Shown here in pieces: positions 35,397 to 44,141 of a stretch of DNA of 64,000 nt. The stretch is from Sphingomicrobium aestuariivivum (GTDB lineage Bacteria; Pseudomonadota; Alphaproteobacteria; Sphingomonadales; Sphingomonadaceae): positions 372,001-436,000 of the forward strand of contig NZ_CP102629.1 of NCBI RefSeq assembly GCF_024721585.1, in the 5' to 3' direction. Each line of letters starts with the position of its first letter. The first letter of the stretch is position 1. A model generated the notes under the pieces. That model searched no databases and was not told where the DNA came from. It was given only the letters and a program-made list of their open reading frames with translations. The translations under genes were made by a program, and so were the position numbers.

Positions 35397-36185
35397 ATGC
35401 AAAAGCTATCGTCAGCTCGCTTCACCCGCCCCAAGCATGTCGACATCGAACTGGTGGCCGTCGCGTACCGCAACCGCAAATTTCCCGTTCACGTACACGA
35501 GCAGTATGTCATCGGGGCGATAGAGACGGGTGCGGAGATCCTTCGACTTGAAGGAAAGCAACATGTGGTCGGCGAAGGGCACCTCATCACTCTCAACCCT
35601 GGCCAGGCTCATTCGAACTGCTCGATTGGCGACGAAATGCTCGAGTACCGGGTTTTCTATACACCTTCCGAATTGGTCGAAGCATATACCGGAAGGCCCG
35701 ACCTTTGCTTCATGACGCCGTCGCGCCGGGATTTATCGGCCTCTCAAAGGCTGTTGAGCCTGCACCGGTGGTTCGAGCAAGACATCGGCGATCGGCTCGA
35801 ACAGGAATCTGCGACCGCCGAGATTATCGAGATCGCTTTCGAGGATGCTGGTCGGTCGAACGGACATGTCCAGCCTCCGCAAAACGTCGGGAAGGCGAAA
35901 TGTTACATCGATCGACACTACCGAGAAAGTTTTGGCCTCGATGCGGTTGCCGAAGTCGCGGGGGTAACCAAATCTCACTTGGTGAGGCGCTTCAAGAATG
36001 CCTATGGATTGAGCCCCTTCGCCTATCGAACCCAGCGCAGGATTCACGAGGCAAAGCGATTGGTGCTGGAAGGCACGCCGCTGGCAGAAATCGCCGCGGA
36101 GCTTGGTTTTTCGGATCAAAGCCACCTGACGCGCCAATTCCAATCGACCGTCGGGATCTCACCTGCCCGCTATCGGGAGCAATAA
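35397..36185 (+). CDS. AraC family transcriptional regulator
   Basis: One-component regulator of 262 residues. Residues 1-110 form a cupin-like sensor (FPVHVHEQYVIGAIETGAEILR and LITLNPGQAHSNC), as in the AraC_binding family. The last 100 residues hold two helix-turn-helix motifs: GLDAVAEVAGVTKSHLVRRF and PLAEIAAELGFSDQSHLTRQF, then the signature FQSTVGISPARYR. The ligand is unknown. The gene is visibly less GC-rich than its surroundings and uses codons such as AAA, GAA and TTG more often, which suggests recent acquisition. It precedes a predicted secreted HELVH protein by 69 bp on the same strand and may control it. Confidence 0.9.
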   Translation: MQKLSSARFTRPKHVDIELVAVAYRNRKFPVHVHEQYVIGAIETGAEILRLEGKQHVVGEGHLITLNPGQAHSNCSIGDEMLEYRVFYTPSELVEAYTGRPDLCFMTPSRRDLSASQRLLSLHRWFEQDIGDRLEQESATAEIIEIAFEDAGRSNGHVQPPQNVGKAKCYIDRHYRESFGLDAVAEVAGVTKSHLVRRFKNAYGLSPFAYRTQRRIHEAKRLVLEGTPLAEIAAELGFSDQSHLTRQFQSTVGISPARYREQ

Positions 36186-36254
36186 GGTTCAATACGCGCC
36201 ACATTTCGCTTGGCTACGACCGAGGGCGAACGGTTAAAAAGGAAACGCCAAACG

Positions 36255-36881
36255 ATGACCTCCTTCCAAGACAAGACGCGGCCCTGGAAATTTTTTGCGC
36301 CTATGGTGTCTTCATGCGCCGCGCTGCTCCTTAGCCTGCCCGGTGCAGCCAATGCGACTGTCGGTGACGACCGGGTCGAAGCAGTGCAGCAGATGCCTGC
36401 CGAAAAGACAGACCCCTATGCGCAATTCCTGCGAAAATATGTCGACTGGGCGAGCATCATCGAAGCCGAAGGCCAACGGCGCGGCACGCCACTCACAAGC
36501 GGTCAGATCGAGCTTGCAAGGCAGATCGGGATCCAGCGTCCCGAAGAGGTGCGCATCATCATGGTCGATGCCGTGCCGTTCCCGAGCGAGAACGAGGACA
36601 TGCGGACGATGGGGGAAGCGCTCGGTTTCATCGGGCCTGACGTCATCAATAACGCGCAGGCATTCGGTTACACCATCTGGGTGCGCGACGGATACACGTT
36701 GGATCGGCCCAATCTTGCCCACGAACTGGTCCACGTCATGCAAATCGAACGCGAAGGGGATTTTAGTGTCTTCGTAAGGCAGTACATGATGCAACTGCTC
36801 GAGCATGGTCACATGAAAATGCCCTTGGAAATCGAAGCCTATGAGGCGAACGAGAAATTTGGCTGCGAAACGCCAAGCTAA
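36255..36881 (+). CDS. Predicted secreted HELVH (zinc metalloprotease-like) protein
   Basis: I do not recognise a named gene. From the ATG at 36255 the protein has 208 residues: a signal peptide ending in SLPGAANA, then a mixed domain of about 180 residues. Near residue 153-165 it carries LAHELVHVMQIEREG, an HExxH zinc motif of the type seen in DUF4157-like proteins, and about 30 residues later PLEIEAYEAN, where a Glu could be the third ligand. A hydrophobic, aromatic stretch (FSVFVRQYMMQLL) lies between them. It is likely a periplasmic or secreted protein with peptidase-like fold, but activity is inferred. AAGGA precedes the start at some distance. It shares the lower GC of the araC gene upstream. 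Confidence 0.75.
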   Translation: MTSFQDKTRPWKFFAPMVSSCAALLLSLPGAANATVGDDRVEAVQQMPAEKTDPYAQFLRKYVDWASIIEAEGQRRGTPLTSGQIELARQIGIQRPEEVRIIMVDAVPFPSENEDMRTMGEALGFIGPDVINNAQAFGYTIWVRDGYTLDRPNLAHELVHVMQIEREGDFSVFVRQYMMQLLEHGHMKMPLEIEAYEANEKFGCETPS

Positions 36882-36932
36882 TTAGAGCGCACTGCTTCGT
36901 CCGCTTTCCACCCCCCTTTCCCGACTGAAACG

Positions 36933-36964
36933 AAAAGGCCGCCGGGTCGCCCCGACGGCCTTTT
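36933..36964. terminator. Bidirectional rho-independent terminator between the HELVH gene and ndk
   Basis: AAAAGGCCG-C-CGGG / CCCG-A-CGGCCTTTT forms a stem with one mismatch and a four-base loop. Rightward it is followed by TTTTCCTTTG, leftward by TTTTCGTTTC, so it can end both converging transcripts. It is the main content of the 107-bp gap 36882-36988. Confidence 0.85.
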
Positions 36965-36988
36965 CCTTTGTCGTTATAGCGGGAGCGC

Positions 36989-37411
36989 TTAGCCGACGAT
37001 CTCGTCTTCATTGAAGAAGTAGTCGATCTCGATCTTGGCATTCTCGTCGCTGTCCGAACCGTGGACCGAGTTTTCGCCGATCGACAGGGCATATTCCTTG
37101 CGGATGGTGCCTTCGTCGGCTTCGGCCGGGTTGGTGGCGCCCATGATGTCGCGGTTGCGCTTGACGGCGTCTTCGCCCTCGAGGACCTGCACGACGACCG
37201 GCTCGGAGATCATGAACTCGACCAGTTCACCGAAGAAGGGGCGTTCGGCGTGGACGGCGTAAAAGCCTTCGGCCTGTTCCTTGGTCATGTGGATGCGCTT
37301 GGAGGCGACGACGCGCAGGCCGGCTTCCTCGAGCTTCTTGGTGACCGCGCCGGTCAGGTTGCGGCGGGTGGCGTCGGGCTTGATGATCGAGAAGGTACGG
37401 GTCACGGCCAT
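36989..37411 (-). CDS. ndk: Nucleoside diphosphate kinase
   Basis: Balances nucleoside triphosphate pools by moving the gamma phosphate through a phospho-histidine. The 140-residue protein matches the family in length. It has [15 protein letters not shown] at 7-21, the Kpn-loop region, and the active site ENSVHGSDS with His117. The tail [11 protein letters not shown] is normal for bacterial Ndk. Start ATG at 37411. It is preceded at 70 bp by holC on the same strand and followed by a terminator. Confidence 0.97.
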   Translation of the reverse strand: MAVTRTFSIIKPDATRRNLTGAVTKKLEEAGLRVVASKRIHMTKEQAEGFYAVHAERPFFGELVEFMISEPVVVQVLEGEDAVKRNRDIMGATNPAEADEGTIRKEYALSIGENSVHGSDSDENAKIEIDYFFNEDEIVG

Positions 37412-37481
37412 GATAAGTCTCCACTATGGCGTCTAAGGGGTTGCGCGCGCCCCTAGCCGTGCGCGCGGCCTCGCGCAAGCC

Positions 37482-37919
37482 TCAGGCTTTCTGGACCCAA
37501 CGCCCTTCCTCACGTGCCCAGTAATGGCGCTCGACGCCCTCGGCGCCTGCCAGCTCCTTCCACGCCGCCCGCGCACCTGCGATCGTGTCCTCGTCGAACA
37601 AATAGAAGGCGCGGTCATAGTCGAGCGCGGCGCCCCGCCACTGCCCGTCGGCGATAACGATATTGCGTGCGCTATTGGGGGCCACGGTGCGGCCCGTGAG
37701 CAGGATCGGCTGGTCCTTGTCGCGGCCTTCATCGACCACGCCATGGGCGAGGAAACTGTCGGCGGGCGCCTCGGTCCACAGCTTGCGGTCGAGCCCCGCC
37801 AGCTCGGCGGGATCGTCATGGACGACGATCAGCCGCTCGCCCGCCCCCATGAGTTTGGTGGCGAGCGCGACGAGGACGCCGGTGGCGCCCCCGTCGAGCT
37901 GGTAGAAATCGACCCGCAG
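37482..37919 (-). CDS. holC: DNA polymerase III chi subunit HolC, apparent CTG start
   Basis: Clamp-loader accessory protein that links the replicase to SSB. The conserved N-terminus (RVDFYQLDGG) and the middle KLWTEAPADSFLAHG, then PILLTG and RNIVIADG, fit chi. Full length (145 residues) requires a start before Arg2-Val3. No ATG, GTG or TTG is in frame there; the first usable codon is CTG at 37917-37919, five bases after the pepA stop and about nine bases after GAGGA. The next ATG (in KLMGAGERL) would delete the first strand and helix. An upstream ATG at 38051 lies deep in pepA. I therefore infer a CTG start. It is the second gene of pepA-holC. Confidence 0.82.
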   Translation of the reverse strand: MRVDFYQLDGGATGVLVALATKLMGAGERLIVVHDDPAELAGLDRKLWTEAPADSFLAHGVVDEGRDKDQPILLTGRTVAPNSARNIVIADGQWRGAALDYDRAFYLFDEDTIAGARAAWKELAGAEGVERHYWAREEGRWVQKA

Positions 37920-37924
37920 GAGAC

Positions 37925-39370
37925 TTAGTCCTCGAGTTCGCGCTGCACGTACATGTCGAGCACGCGCACGCCGAAGCCCGTCGCGCCCTTGTCGATGGTC
38001 GGCTTGGCCTTGTCGCTCCACGCCATGCCGGCTATGTCGAGATGGGCCCAATCGACGCCGTCCTCGATGAAGCGCTGGAGGAACTGCGCGGCGGTGATCG
38101 AACCGGCCTCGCGCGGGCCGACATTCTTCATGTCGGCGATGGGCGAGTCGATGAGGCGGTCATAGGCCTCGCCGAGCGGCTGGCGCCACAGCTTGTCGCC
38201 CGACTTCTTCGAGGCCTTGATGAGGTCCTCGGCAAGGTCGTCCGAATTGGTGAAGAAGCCTGCCTGTTCATGGCCGAGGCTGATGACCATCGCGCCGGTC
38301 AGCGTGGCGAGGTCGAGCACGGTCTTGGGGCTGAATTCCTTCTGTCCCCAGGTCAGCGCGTCGCACAGGACGAGACGCCCTTCGGCGTCGGTGTTGATGA
38401 CCTCGATGGTCTGGCCCGACATCGACGTGACGACGTCGCCCGGACGCTGCGCATTGCCGTCGGGCATGTTCTCGACGAGGCCGCAGATGCCGACGACATT
38501 GGCCTTGGCTTCACGCGCCGCCAGCGCGAGCATCGCACCCGACACGGCGCCAGCGCCGCCCATGTCCCACTTCATCGATTCCATGCCTGCGGCCGGCTTG
38601 ATCGAAATGCCGCCCGTGTCGAAGGTCACGCCCTTGCCGACGAGCAGCAGGGGCACGTCGTCGCCCTCGCCGCCCATCCACTTCATGACGAGCAGGCGCG
38701 GCTTGCGCACCGAGCCCTGCGCCACGCCGAGGAGCGCGCCCATGCCGAGCTTTTCCATTTCCTTCTCGTCGAGCGCCTCGACGACAAGCCCGGTGCCCTC
38801 GGCATGGCTTTTCACGCGTTCGACGAAGCTCTCGGGGTAGATGATGTTGGCCGGCTCGGTGACCAGCTCGCGGGTCAGCGCGATGCCCTTCGACAGCGGC
38901 TGGTAGCGTTCCTCCCACAGCTCCTTGGCCTCGTGCGGCGCACCGACGATGGTCAGCGTCTCGAGCGTGACCTTTTCCTCGTCCTTCTTCTTCGTGCGAT
39001 GGTCGAAATTCCACGCGCGGTTGACAGCACCCAGAGCGGCGCGCGCGGCGGCATCGGCGTGGATGTCCATCGACGACAGGTCGAGCACGGCATGCGTTTC
39101 GCCCGAGGTCGCGAGCTGTGCGGGGATGGTGGCGCCCAGCGTCTCGAGGTCGAGCCCCTCGCCCTCGCCCACGCCGACGACGAGCAGGCGCTGGCCGTCA
39201 TCGCCGATCCAGGCGGTCGCCGACTTGCCGCGCTTGCCCTCGAAGCGCTGCTTCTCGAGCGCCTTCACCACGCCGGGCAGGTCCTTCAGCGCCGCATCGT
39301 CGCTGGCCGTCGCGGGCAGCACCAGCACATGGTCTGCATCGGGGCGGGCGGTGGCGAACTGGATCTGCAT
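37925..39370 (-). CDS. pepA: Leucyl aminopeptidase PepA (M17 family)
   Basis: Cytoplasmic two-metal aminopeptidase that removes N-terminal residues from peptides; relatives also bind DNA in E. coli. The protein has 481 residues. The N-terminal macro-like domain covers about 1-160. The catalytic domain carries VGKGVTFDTGGISIKP (Lys, Asp), MKWDMGGAGAV, and the family signature NTDAEGRL with the metal Asp/Glu and catalytic Arg. The C-terminal DIAGMAW and GATGFGVR are also normal. Start ATG at 39370. holC follows after five bases. It is divergent from lptD across a 111-bp gap. Confidence 0.96.
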   Translation of the reverse strand: MQIQFATARPDADHVLVLPATASDDAALKDLPGVVKALEKQRFEGKRGKSATAWIGDDGQRLLVVGVGEGEGLDLETLGATIPAQLATSGETHAVLDLSSMDIHADAAARAALGAVNRAWNFDHRTKKKDEEKVTLETLTIVGAPHEAKELWEERYQPLSKGIALTRELVTEPANIIYPESFVERVKSHAEGTGLVVEALDEKEMEKLGMGALLGVAQGSVRKPRLLVMKWMGGEGDDVPLLLVGKGVTFDTGGISIKPAAGMESMKWDMGGAGAVSGAMLALAAREAKANVVGICGLVENMPDGNAQRPGDVVTSMSGQTIEVINTDAEGRLVLCDALTWGQKEFSPKTVLDLATLTGAMVISLGHEQAGFFTNSDDLAEDLIKASKKSGDKLWRQPLGEAYDRLIDSPIADMKNVGPREAGSITAAQFLQRFIEDGVDWAHLDIAGMAWSDKAKPTIDKGATGFGVRVLDMYVQRELED

Positions 39371-39481
39371 CTTCTACTCTCCGGCATCATTTGAATGTCG
39401 CCGCCCTTTAGAACGGCATGGCGGAAAAAGGCAAAGGCGGATTGCCTGCCCTCGCGCTTCCATGCATAGGCTCCCCTCATA

Positions 39482-41710
39482 ATGAGCGGATGGTTTGGAC
39501 GTTTCGGCCTGATGACGGGGGCGGCGCTTGGCGTGGTGCTTCCCGCAATGCCGCTTGCCGCCCAGACGGTGGAGGAGCCCTCCGACCCCGTCATCCCCTC
39601 GATCGAGGACTTCGAGCAGTTCGTGTTCTCGGCCGACGAGATCGCCTACGACCCCGAGGCGCGCACCGTGACCGCCGAGGGGCAGGTCCGCCTCAACTCC
39701 AACGGCTATTATCTTGCCGCCGACCGCGTCCGCTGGGACCGCGCCAGCGGCGAAGTGGCCGCCACCGGCAATGTCGTCCTCCTCTCGCCCACCGGCGACC
39801 GGCTGATCACCGAAAGCGTCACCCTCGACGAGGAACTGCGCACCGGCGCGATCGACAATTTCCTGCTCGCGCTCGACACCGGCGGGCGCGTGGCGGGCGA
39901 GACGGGCCGCAGCGAGGACGGCAATGTCGTCGTCGACAATGCCGTCTATTCGCCCTGCGCCGCGCCCTGCGACAGCGACATTCCGTGGCGCATCACCGCC
40001 GCGCGCGTCAGCCGCGATGCCGACACGGGCCGCCTTACCTTCCGCGGCGCACGCCTCCACATCTTCGGCGTGGACGTGCCGCTCCTGCCCGTCTTCAGCG
40101 TCGGCGACCCCGGCCCCTTGGGCGGCGTAACCGGCGCGCTCGTTCCCGATATCAGCATCTCGGGCATCAACGGGCTTGAACTATCGCTGCCCTATTACTG
40201 GCGCTTCGACCGCCACCAGGACCTCACGGTCACCCCGCATCTCTATACCGGCAACCTGCCCGGCCTGTCGGCGCGCTGGCGCCAGCTGACCGACGAGGGT
40301 GCCTACCAACTGGGCGGATTCGTCACCTATGGCGAGATCGACAATCCCGACGTCGATGCCGAGGAAGAGACGCTGGGCGAGAATTTCCGCGGCTATTTCG
40401 AGGGTAATGGTCGCTACCAGTTCGACCCTTATTGGCGCGCCACCGGCAGCCTGCGCTGGGCCACCGACAAGACGGTCACCCGCCGCTTCGACCTCACCCG
40501 CGACGATCGCCTGCGCAATGTCATCGAGGTCGAACGGCTCGACACCGACAGCTATCTCTCCATCGCCGGCTGGGCCTTCCAGGGCCTGCGCGTCGATGAT
40601 GTCCAGAGCGAGATCCCCATCGCGTTGCCCGCCATCGACGCGCGCTGGCGTCTCGAGGACCCGCTCGCCGGTGGCCGCGTCGAACTCAGGGGCAACAGCC
40701 TCGCCATCCTGCGCCGCGACGGACAGGACACGCAGCGCGCCTTCGCGCTCGCCCGCTGGGACCGCCGCTTTCTCACCGGCCTCGGGCAGGAACTCACCCT
40801 GACCGGCTATGCCCGCGGCGACATCTATCACACCGACGAGAGCGAGGAGACGCTCGTTCCCTTCTATCGCGGCGAGGACGGCTGGCATTTCCGCGGTATC
40901 GGCGCGCTCGCCGCCGACATGCGCTGGCCCCTCATCGGCGAGGCTTTTGGCGGCACCCAGCGCCTCGTGCCCCGCGTCCAGCTCGTGCTCACCCCGCCGA
41001 CCACCAACCTCGACATTCCCAACGAGGATGCGCGCGCCATCGATCTTGAGGATTCGAACCTCTTCGCGCTCAACCGCTTCCCCGGCTACGACCGTTGGGA
41101 GGACGGCAGCCGTGTGACCTACGGCATGGAATATCTCCTCGACCGGCCCAATTTCCAGATCCGCTCGAACATCGGCCAGAGCTACCGCCTCACCGACGAG
41201 CCCGACATCTTCCCCGACGGCACCGGTCTCACCGACCAGTGGAGCGATTTCGTCGGGCGTACGCGCCTGCGCTTCGGGCGTCTCGTCGACCTCACCACGC
41301 GCTATCGTCTCGACAAGGACAATCTTGCGCCGCGTCGCCTCGAGACCGACCTGACCGTGGGCTCGATCGAGACCTATGCGACGATCGGCTATCTGCGCCT
41401 CGACCGCGACATCGACCCGCTGATCGAGGATCTGCGCGACAAGGAAGAGCTGCGCCTCGCCGGCCGCCTCCATTTCGCCGACCATTATTCTATCTTCGGC
41501 TCGACCGTCCTCGACCTCACCGACGAGCGCGAGGATCCCTTGTCGCTGTCCGACGGCTTCGAGCCCGCGCGCCACCGCATCGGCCTCACCTACGAGGACG
41601 ACTATATTGAGCTTGGGCTTTCGTGGAAGCGCGACTATGAGCGCATCGGGGCATTTCGGAAGGGCTCGACCTTTTCGATCATCTTCAACCTGAAGGGACT
41701 GGGCCGCTAA
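39482..41710 (+). CDS. lptD: LPS-assembly protein LptD
   Basis: Outer-membrane beta barrel that, with LptE, inserts lipopolysaccharide into the outer leaflet. The 742-residue protein starts with a signal peptide ending in PLAAQ, has an OstA/LptA-like N-terminal domain (about 40-180, EIAYDPEARTVTAEGQV and GNVVLLSPTGDRL), the cysteine motif YSPCAAPC, and then a large barrel rich in alternating polar/aromatic strands to the end. The length is typical for alphaproteobacteria. It leads the run lptD-surA-pdxA-rsmA, the same order as in many proteobacteria, where SurA helps fold LptD. Confidence 0.95.
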   Translation: MSGWFGRFGLMTGAALGVVLPAMPLAAQTVEEPSDPVIPSIEDFEQFVFSADEIAYDPEARTVTAEGQVRLNSNGYYLAADRVRWDRASGEVAATGNVVLLSPTGDRLITESVTLDEELRTGAIDNFLLALDTGGRVAGETGRSEDGNVVVDNAVYSPCAAPCDSDIPWRITAARVSRDADTGRLTFRGARLHIFGVDVPLLPVFSVGDPGPLGGVTGALVPDISISGINGLELSLPYYWRFDRHQDLTVTPHLYTGNLPGLSARWRQLTDEGAYQLGGFVTYGEIDNPDVDAEEETLGENFRGYFEGNGRYQFDPYWRATGSLRWATDKTVTRRFDLTRDDRLRNVIEVERLDTDSYLSIAGWAFQGLRVDDVQSEIPIALPAIDARWRLEDPLAGGRVELRGNSLAILRRDGQDTQRAFALARWDRRFLTGLGQELTLTGYARGDIYHTDESEETLVPFYRGEDGWHFRGIGALAADMRWPLIGEAFGGTQRLVPRVQLVLTPPTTNLDIPNEDARAIDLEDSNLFALNRFPGYDRWEDGSRVTYGMEYLLDRPNFQIRSNIGQSYRLTDEPDIFPDGTGLTDQWSDFVGRTRLRFGRLVDLTTRYRLDKDNLAPRRLETDLTVGSIETYATIGYLRLDRDIDPLIEDLRDKEELRLAGRLHFADHYSIFGSTVLDLTDEREDPLSLSDGFEPARHRIGLTYEDDYIELGLSWKRDYERIGAFRKGSTFSIIFNLKGLGR

Positions 41711-41769
41711 GCGTGCGTTCAGGCAAAAACGCTAAACGCGAAACGATGTTAATCTGGGGTAAGAAGTCT

Positions 41770-43104
41770 ATGAAACTGTTCTCGAAACTGCTTTGCGGCA
41801 TCGCCGGCACCGCTGCGCTCGTCACGGCACCCGCGGTCGCCACCGCAGCGATGCAGGACGGCCAGAGCGCCCGCGTCCTGCGCCTCCCCGAGAACATCAC
41901 CCTGTTCGGCGACACGCTGCCTTCGGTCGTCAAGGCGACCGCGATCGTCAACGGCGAGATCATCACCCAGACCGATATCGACCAGCGCGTCGCGCTGACC
42001 CTGATCGGCTCGCCCGCCCCCTCGGCGGAGGAATATCGCCTGCTCCAGCAGCAGGTGCTGCGCAACCTCATCGACGAGACGCTGCAGATCCAGGCCGCCA
42101 CGGTCGAGGAAATCGAGATCCCGCAGTCGGATATCGACCGTGCTATCGCCCGCGTCTCCCAGAACGCGCAGATGACCCCCGAGGAGCTCACCACCTTCCT
42201 CGACGACAATGGCAGCTCGCAGCGCTCGATGGTCCGCCAGATCAAGGCCGAGCTGGCATGGCAGCGTCTCCAGCAGATCAAGATCGCCGACTATGTGAAC
42301 GTCGGCGAGGAAGAGATCGAGGCGATCATCGCCAAGATGGAAAATTCGCGCGGCCAGACCGAATATCGCGTCGGCGAGATCTTCCTCTCCTCGACGCCCG
42401 CCACCGACGAGCAGGTGCGCCAGACGGCGATGCAGATCCTCGACGCGCTGCGCCAGGGTGGCTCCTTCGTTGCTTATGCCCGCCAGTTTTCGCAGGCCTC
42501 GACCGCCGCTGTCGGCGGCGACCTCGGCTGGGTCCGTCCCGAACAGCTGCCCGAGCAGCTCTCGGTCGCGCTGCCAACGCTCAAGCCCGGCTCGGTCACC
42601 GTGCCGATCAAGATCCCCGGCGGCTATTCGATCCTCGCGCTGCAGGACCAGCGCCAGATCCTCACCGCCGACCCGCGCAACGCCGTCCTCAGCCTGATGC
42701 AGGTCACGGTGCCGATCCCCGCGGGCACGACCACCGCGCAGGCCAATGCGCTGGTCGACCGCTTCGCCGCGGCAGCCGCCGACCTCCAGGGTTGCGGCAG
42801 CGCCGAGGCACTCGCGGCCCAGTTCGGCGGTAGCGTGCTGAGCGCCGACGGCACCGTCGTGCGCGACCTGCCGCCCGCGCTCCAGCCCATGCTGATGGAA
42901 ATGAACATCGGCCAGGCGACCCGCCCCTTCGGCGACCTTACCGAGGCCGTGCGCGCGCTGGTCCTGTGCGGCCGCGACGAGCAGCAGGTGAACATGCCGA
43001 GCCGCGACCAGATCGAGCAACAGAAGCGTGACGAGCGCGTCGCGCTTCGCGCCCAGCGCTACCTGCGCGACCTGCGCCGCGACGCCATCATCGATTATCG
43101 CTGA
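41770..43104 (+). CDS. surA: Periplasmic chaperone / peptidyl-prolyl isomerase SurA
   Basis: Escorts outer-membrane proteins, including LptD, through the periplasm. From the ATG at 41770 the protein has 444 residues with a signal peptide (MKLFSKLLCGIAGTAALV). The SurA N-terminal helical domain is at about 50-190 (ATAIVNGEIITQTDIDQR), then one recognisable parvulin domain (about 195-300: YRVGEIFLSS and GGDLGWVRPEQLPEQ). A second, weaker parvulin-like region (about 310-410) follows. An ATG at 41746 is in frame but starts before the signal. The gene lies 59 bp after lptD and eight bases before pdxA. Confidence 0.93.
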   Translation: MKLFSKLLCGIAGTAALVTAPAVATAAMQDGQSARVLRLPENITLFGDTLPSVVKATAIVNGEIITQTDIDQRVALTLIGSPAPSAEEYRLLQQQVLRNLIDETLQIQAATVEEIEIPQSDIDRAIARVSQNAQMTPEELTTFLDDNGSSQRSMVRQIKAELAWQRLQQIKIADYVNVGEEEIEAIIAKMENSRGQTEYRVGEIFLSSTPATDEQVRQTAMQILDALRQGGSFVAYARQFSQASTAAVGGDLGWVRPEQLPEQLSVALPTLKPGSVTVPIKIPGGYSILALQDQRQILTADPRNAVLSLMQVTVPIPAGTTTAQANALVDRFAAAAADLQGCGSAEALAAQFGGSVLSADGTVVRDLPPALQPMLMEMNIGQATRPFGDLTEAVRALVLCGRDEQQVNMPSRDQIEQQKRDERVALRAQRYLRDLRRDAIIDYR

Positions 43105-43112
43105 TCGGCGCC

Positions 43113-44141
43113 GTGGCCGCCCCTGCCATCGGCGTCACGCTCGGTGATCCGGCGGGCATCGGTCCCGAAATCGTCGCGCGCTGCTGGCAGCAACGCGGCG
43201 AGTTCGGCCTGCCCCCCTTCGTCGCCATCGGCGATCCGGCGTCCATCGCCGCCGTCTGGGACGGCCCCGTCCGCCCTGTCGAGCGGCTCGGCGACGTCCC
43301 CGCGACCTTTGACGAGGCTCTGCCGATCGTCGCCATCCCCGCCGAACAGGCCGACACACCGGGCCAGCCCAGCCCCGCGGGCGCGCGCTGCGCCCTCCAG
43401 TCGCTCGAGATGGGCGTGGGCCTTGCCCGCACCGGCTCGACCGCCGCGGTTGTCACCGGCCCCGTCTCCAAGGCGCAGCTTTACGGCATCGGCTTCACCC
43501 ATCCCGGCCAGACCGAATTCGTCGCCGAGCGCTGCGGCGTGTCCAAGGCCAATGTCGCGATGATGCTGGCGGGCCCGAGCCTGCGCTGCGTGCCCGTCAC
43601 CACCCACATCCCGCTGGCCGAGGCTGCCGCCGCGCTGTCGACCGACCTCGTCGCCGCCCGCGCCCGCGCCACCCTGCGTGGCCTTATCCGCAATTTCGGG
43701 ATCGAGCGCCCGCGCCTAGCCATCTCTGGCCTCAACCCGCATGCGGGAGAAAATGGCGCGCTGGGCAGCGAAGAGATCGAGGTCATCATCCCCGCCATCG
43801 AGCGGCTGCGCGAGGAAGGCTGGGACGTCATCGGCCCGCTTCCTGCCGACACCATGTTCCACGAGCGCGCCCGCGCGAACTATGACGCCGCGCTCTGCAT
43901 GTACCACGACCAGGCGCTTATCCCGCTGAAGGCGCTCCACTTCGACGAAGGCGTGAACATGACGCTCGGCCTGCCCATCGTTCGCACCTCGCCCGATCAT
44001 GGCACCGCCTTCGATATCGCGGGCAAGGGGATCGCCGAGCCGAGCGCGATGGCGCATGCCATCCGCACCGCCCACCTCGCCGCGCGCAGCCGCGACGCGC
44101 AGGGCGACCCCGCCGTCCAGGACATCACTGCCCCCGCATGA
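43113..44141 (+). CDS. pdxA: 4-hydroxythreonine-4-phosphate dehydrogenase PdxA
   Basis: Oxidises 4-phosphohydroxy-threonine in vitamin B6 synthesis. The 342-residue protein starts with GTG at 43113 (MAAPAIGVTLGDPAGIGPEI). Zinc and substrate residues appear in VTTHIPLAEAA (His), GLNPHAGENG (His) and YHDQALIPLKAL (His, Asp), and the NAD-binding VRTSPDHGTAFDIAGKG is intact. Its stop overlaps the rsmA ATG by four bases (ATGA). The surA-pdxA-rsmA order is shared with E. coli. Confidence 0.96.
   Translation: MAAPAIGVTLGDPAGIGPEIVARCWQQRGEFGLPPFVAIGDPASIAAVWDGPVRPVERLGDVPATFDEALPIVAIPAEQADTPGQPSPAGARCALQSLEMGVGLARTGSTAAVVTGPVSKAQLYGIGFTHPGQTEFVAERCGVSKANVAMMLAGPSLRCVPVTTHIPLAEAAAALSTDLVAARARATLRGLIRNFGIERPRLAISGLNPHAGENGALGSEEIEVIIPAIERLREEGWDVIGPLPADTMFHERARANYDAALCMYHDQALIPLKALHFDEGVNMTLGLPIVRTSPDHGTAFDIAGKGIAEPSAMAHAIRTAHLAARSRDAQGDPAVQDITAPA

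Noticed and set aside
36210-36254. TTG start at 36210 extending the HELVH protein by 15 residues
   Set aside because: The extension is basic, lies ahead of a complete signal peptide, and has no ribosome binding site; the ATG at 36255 is preferred.
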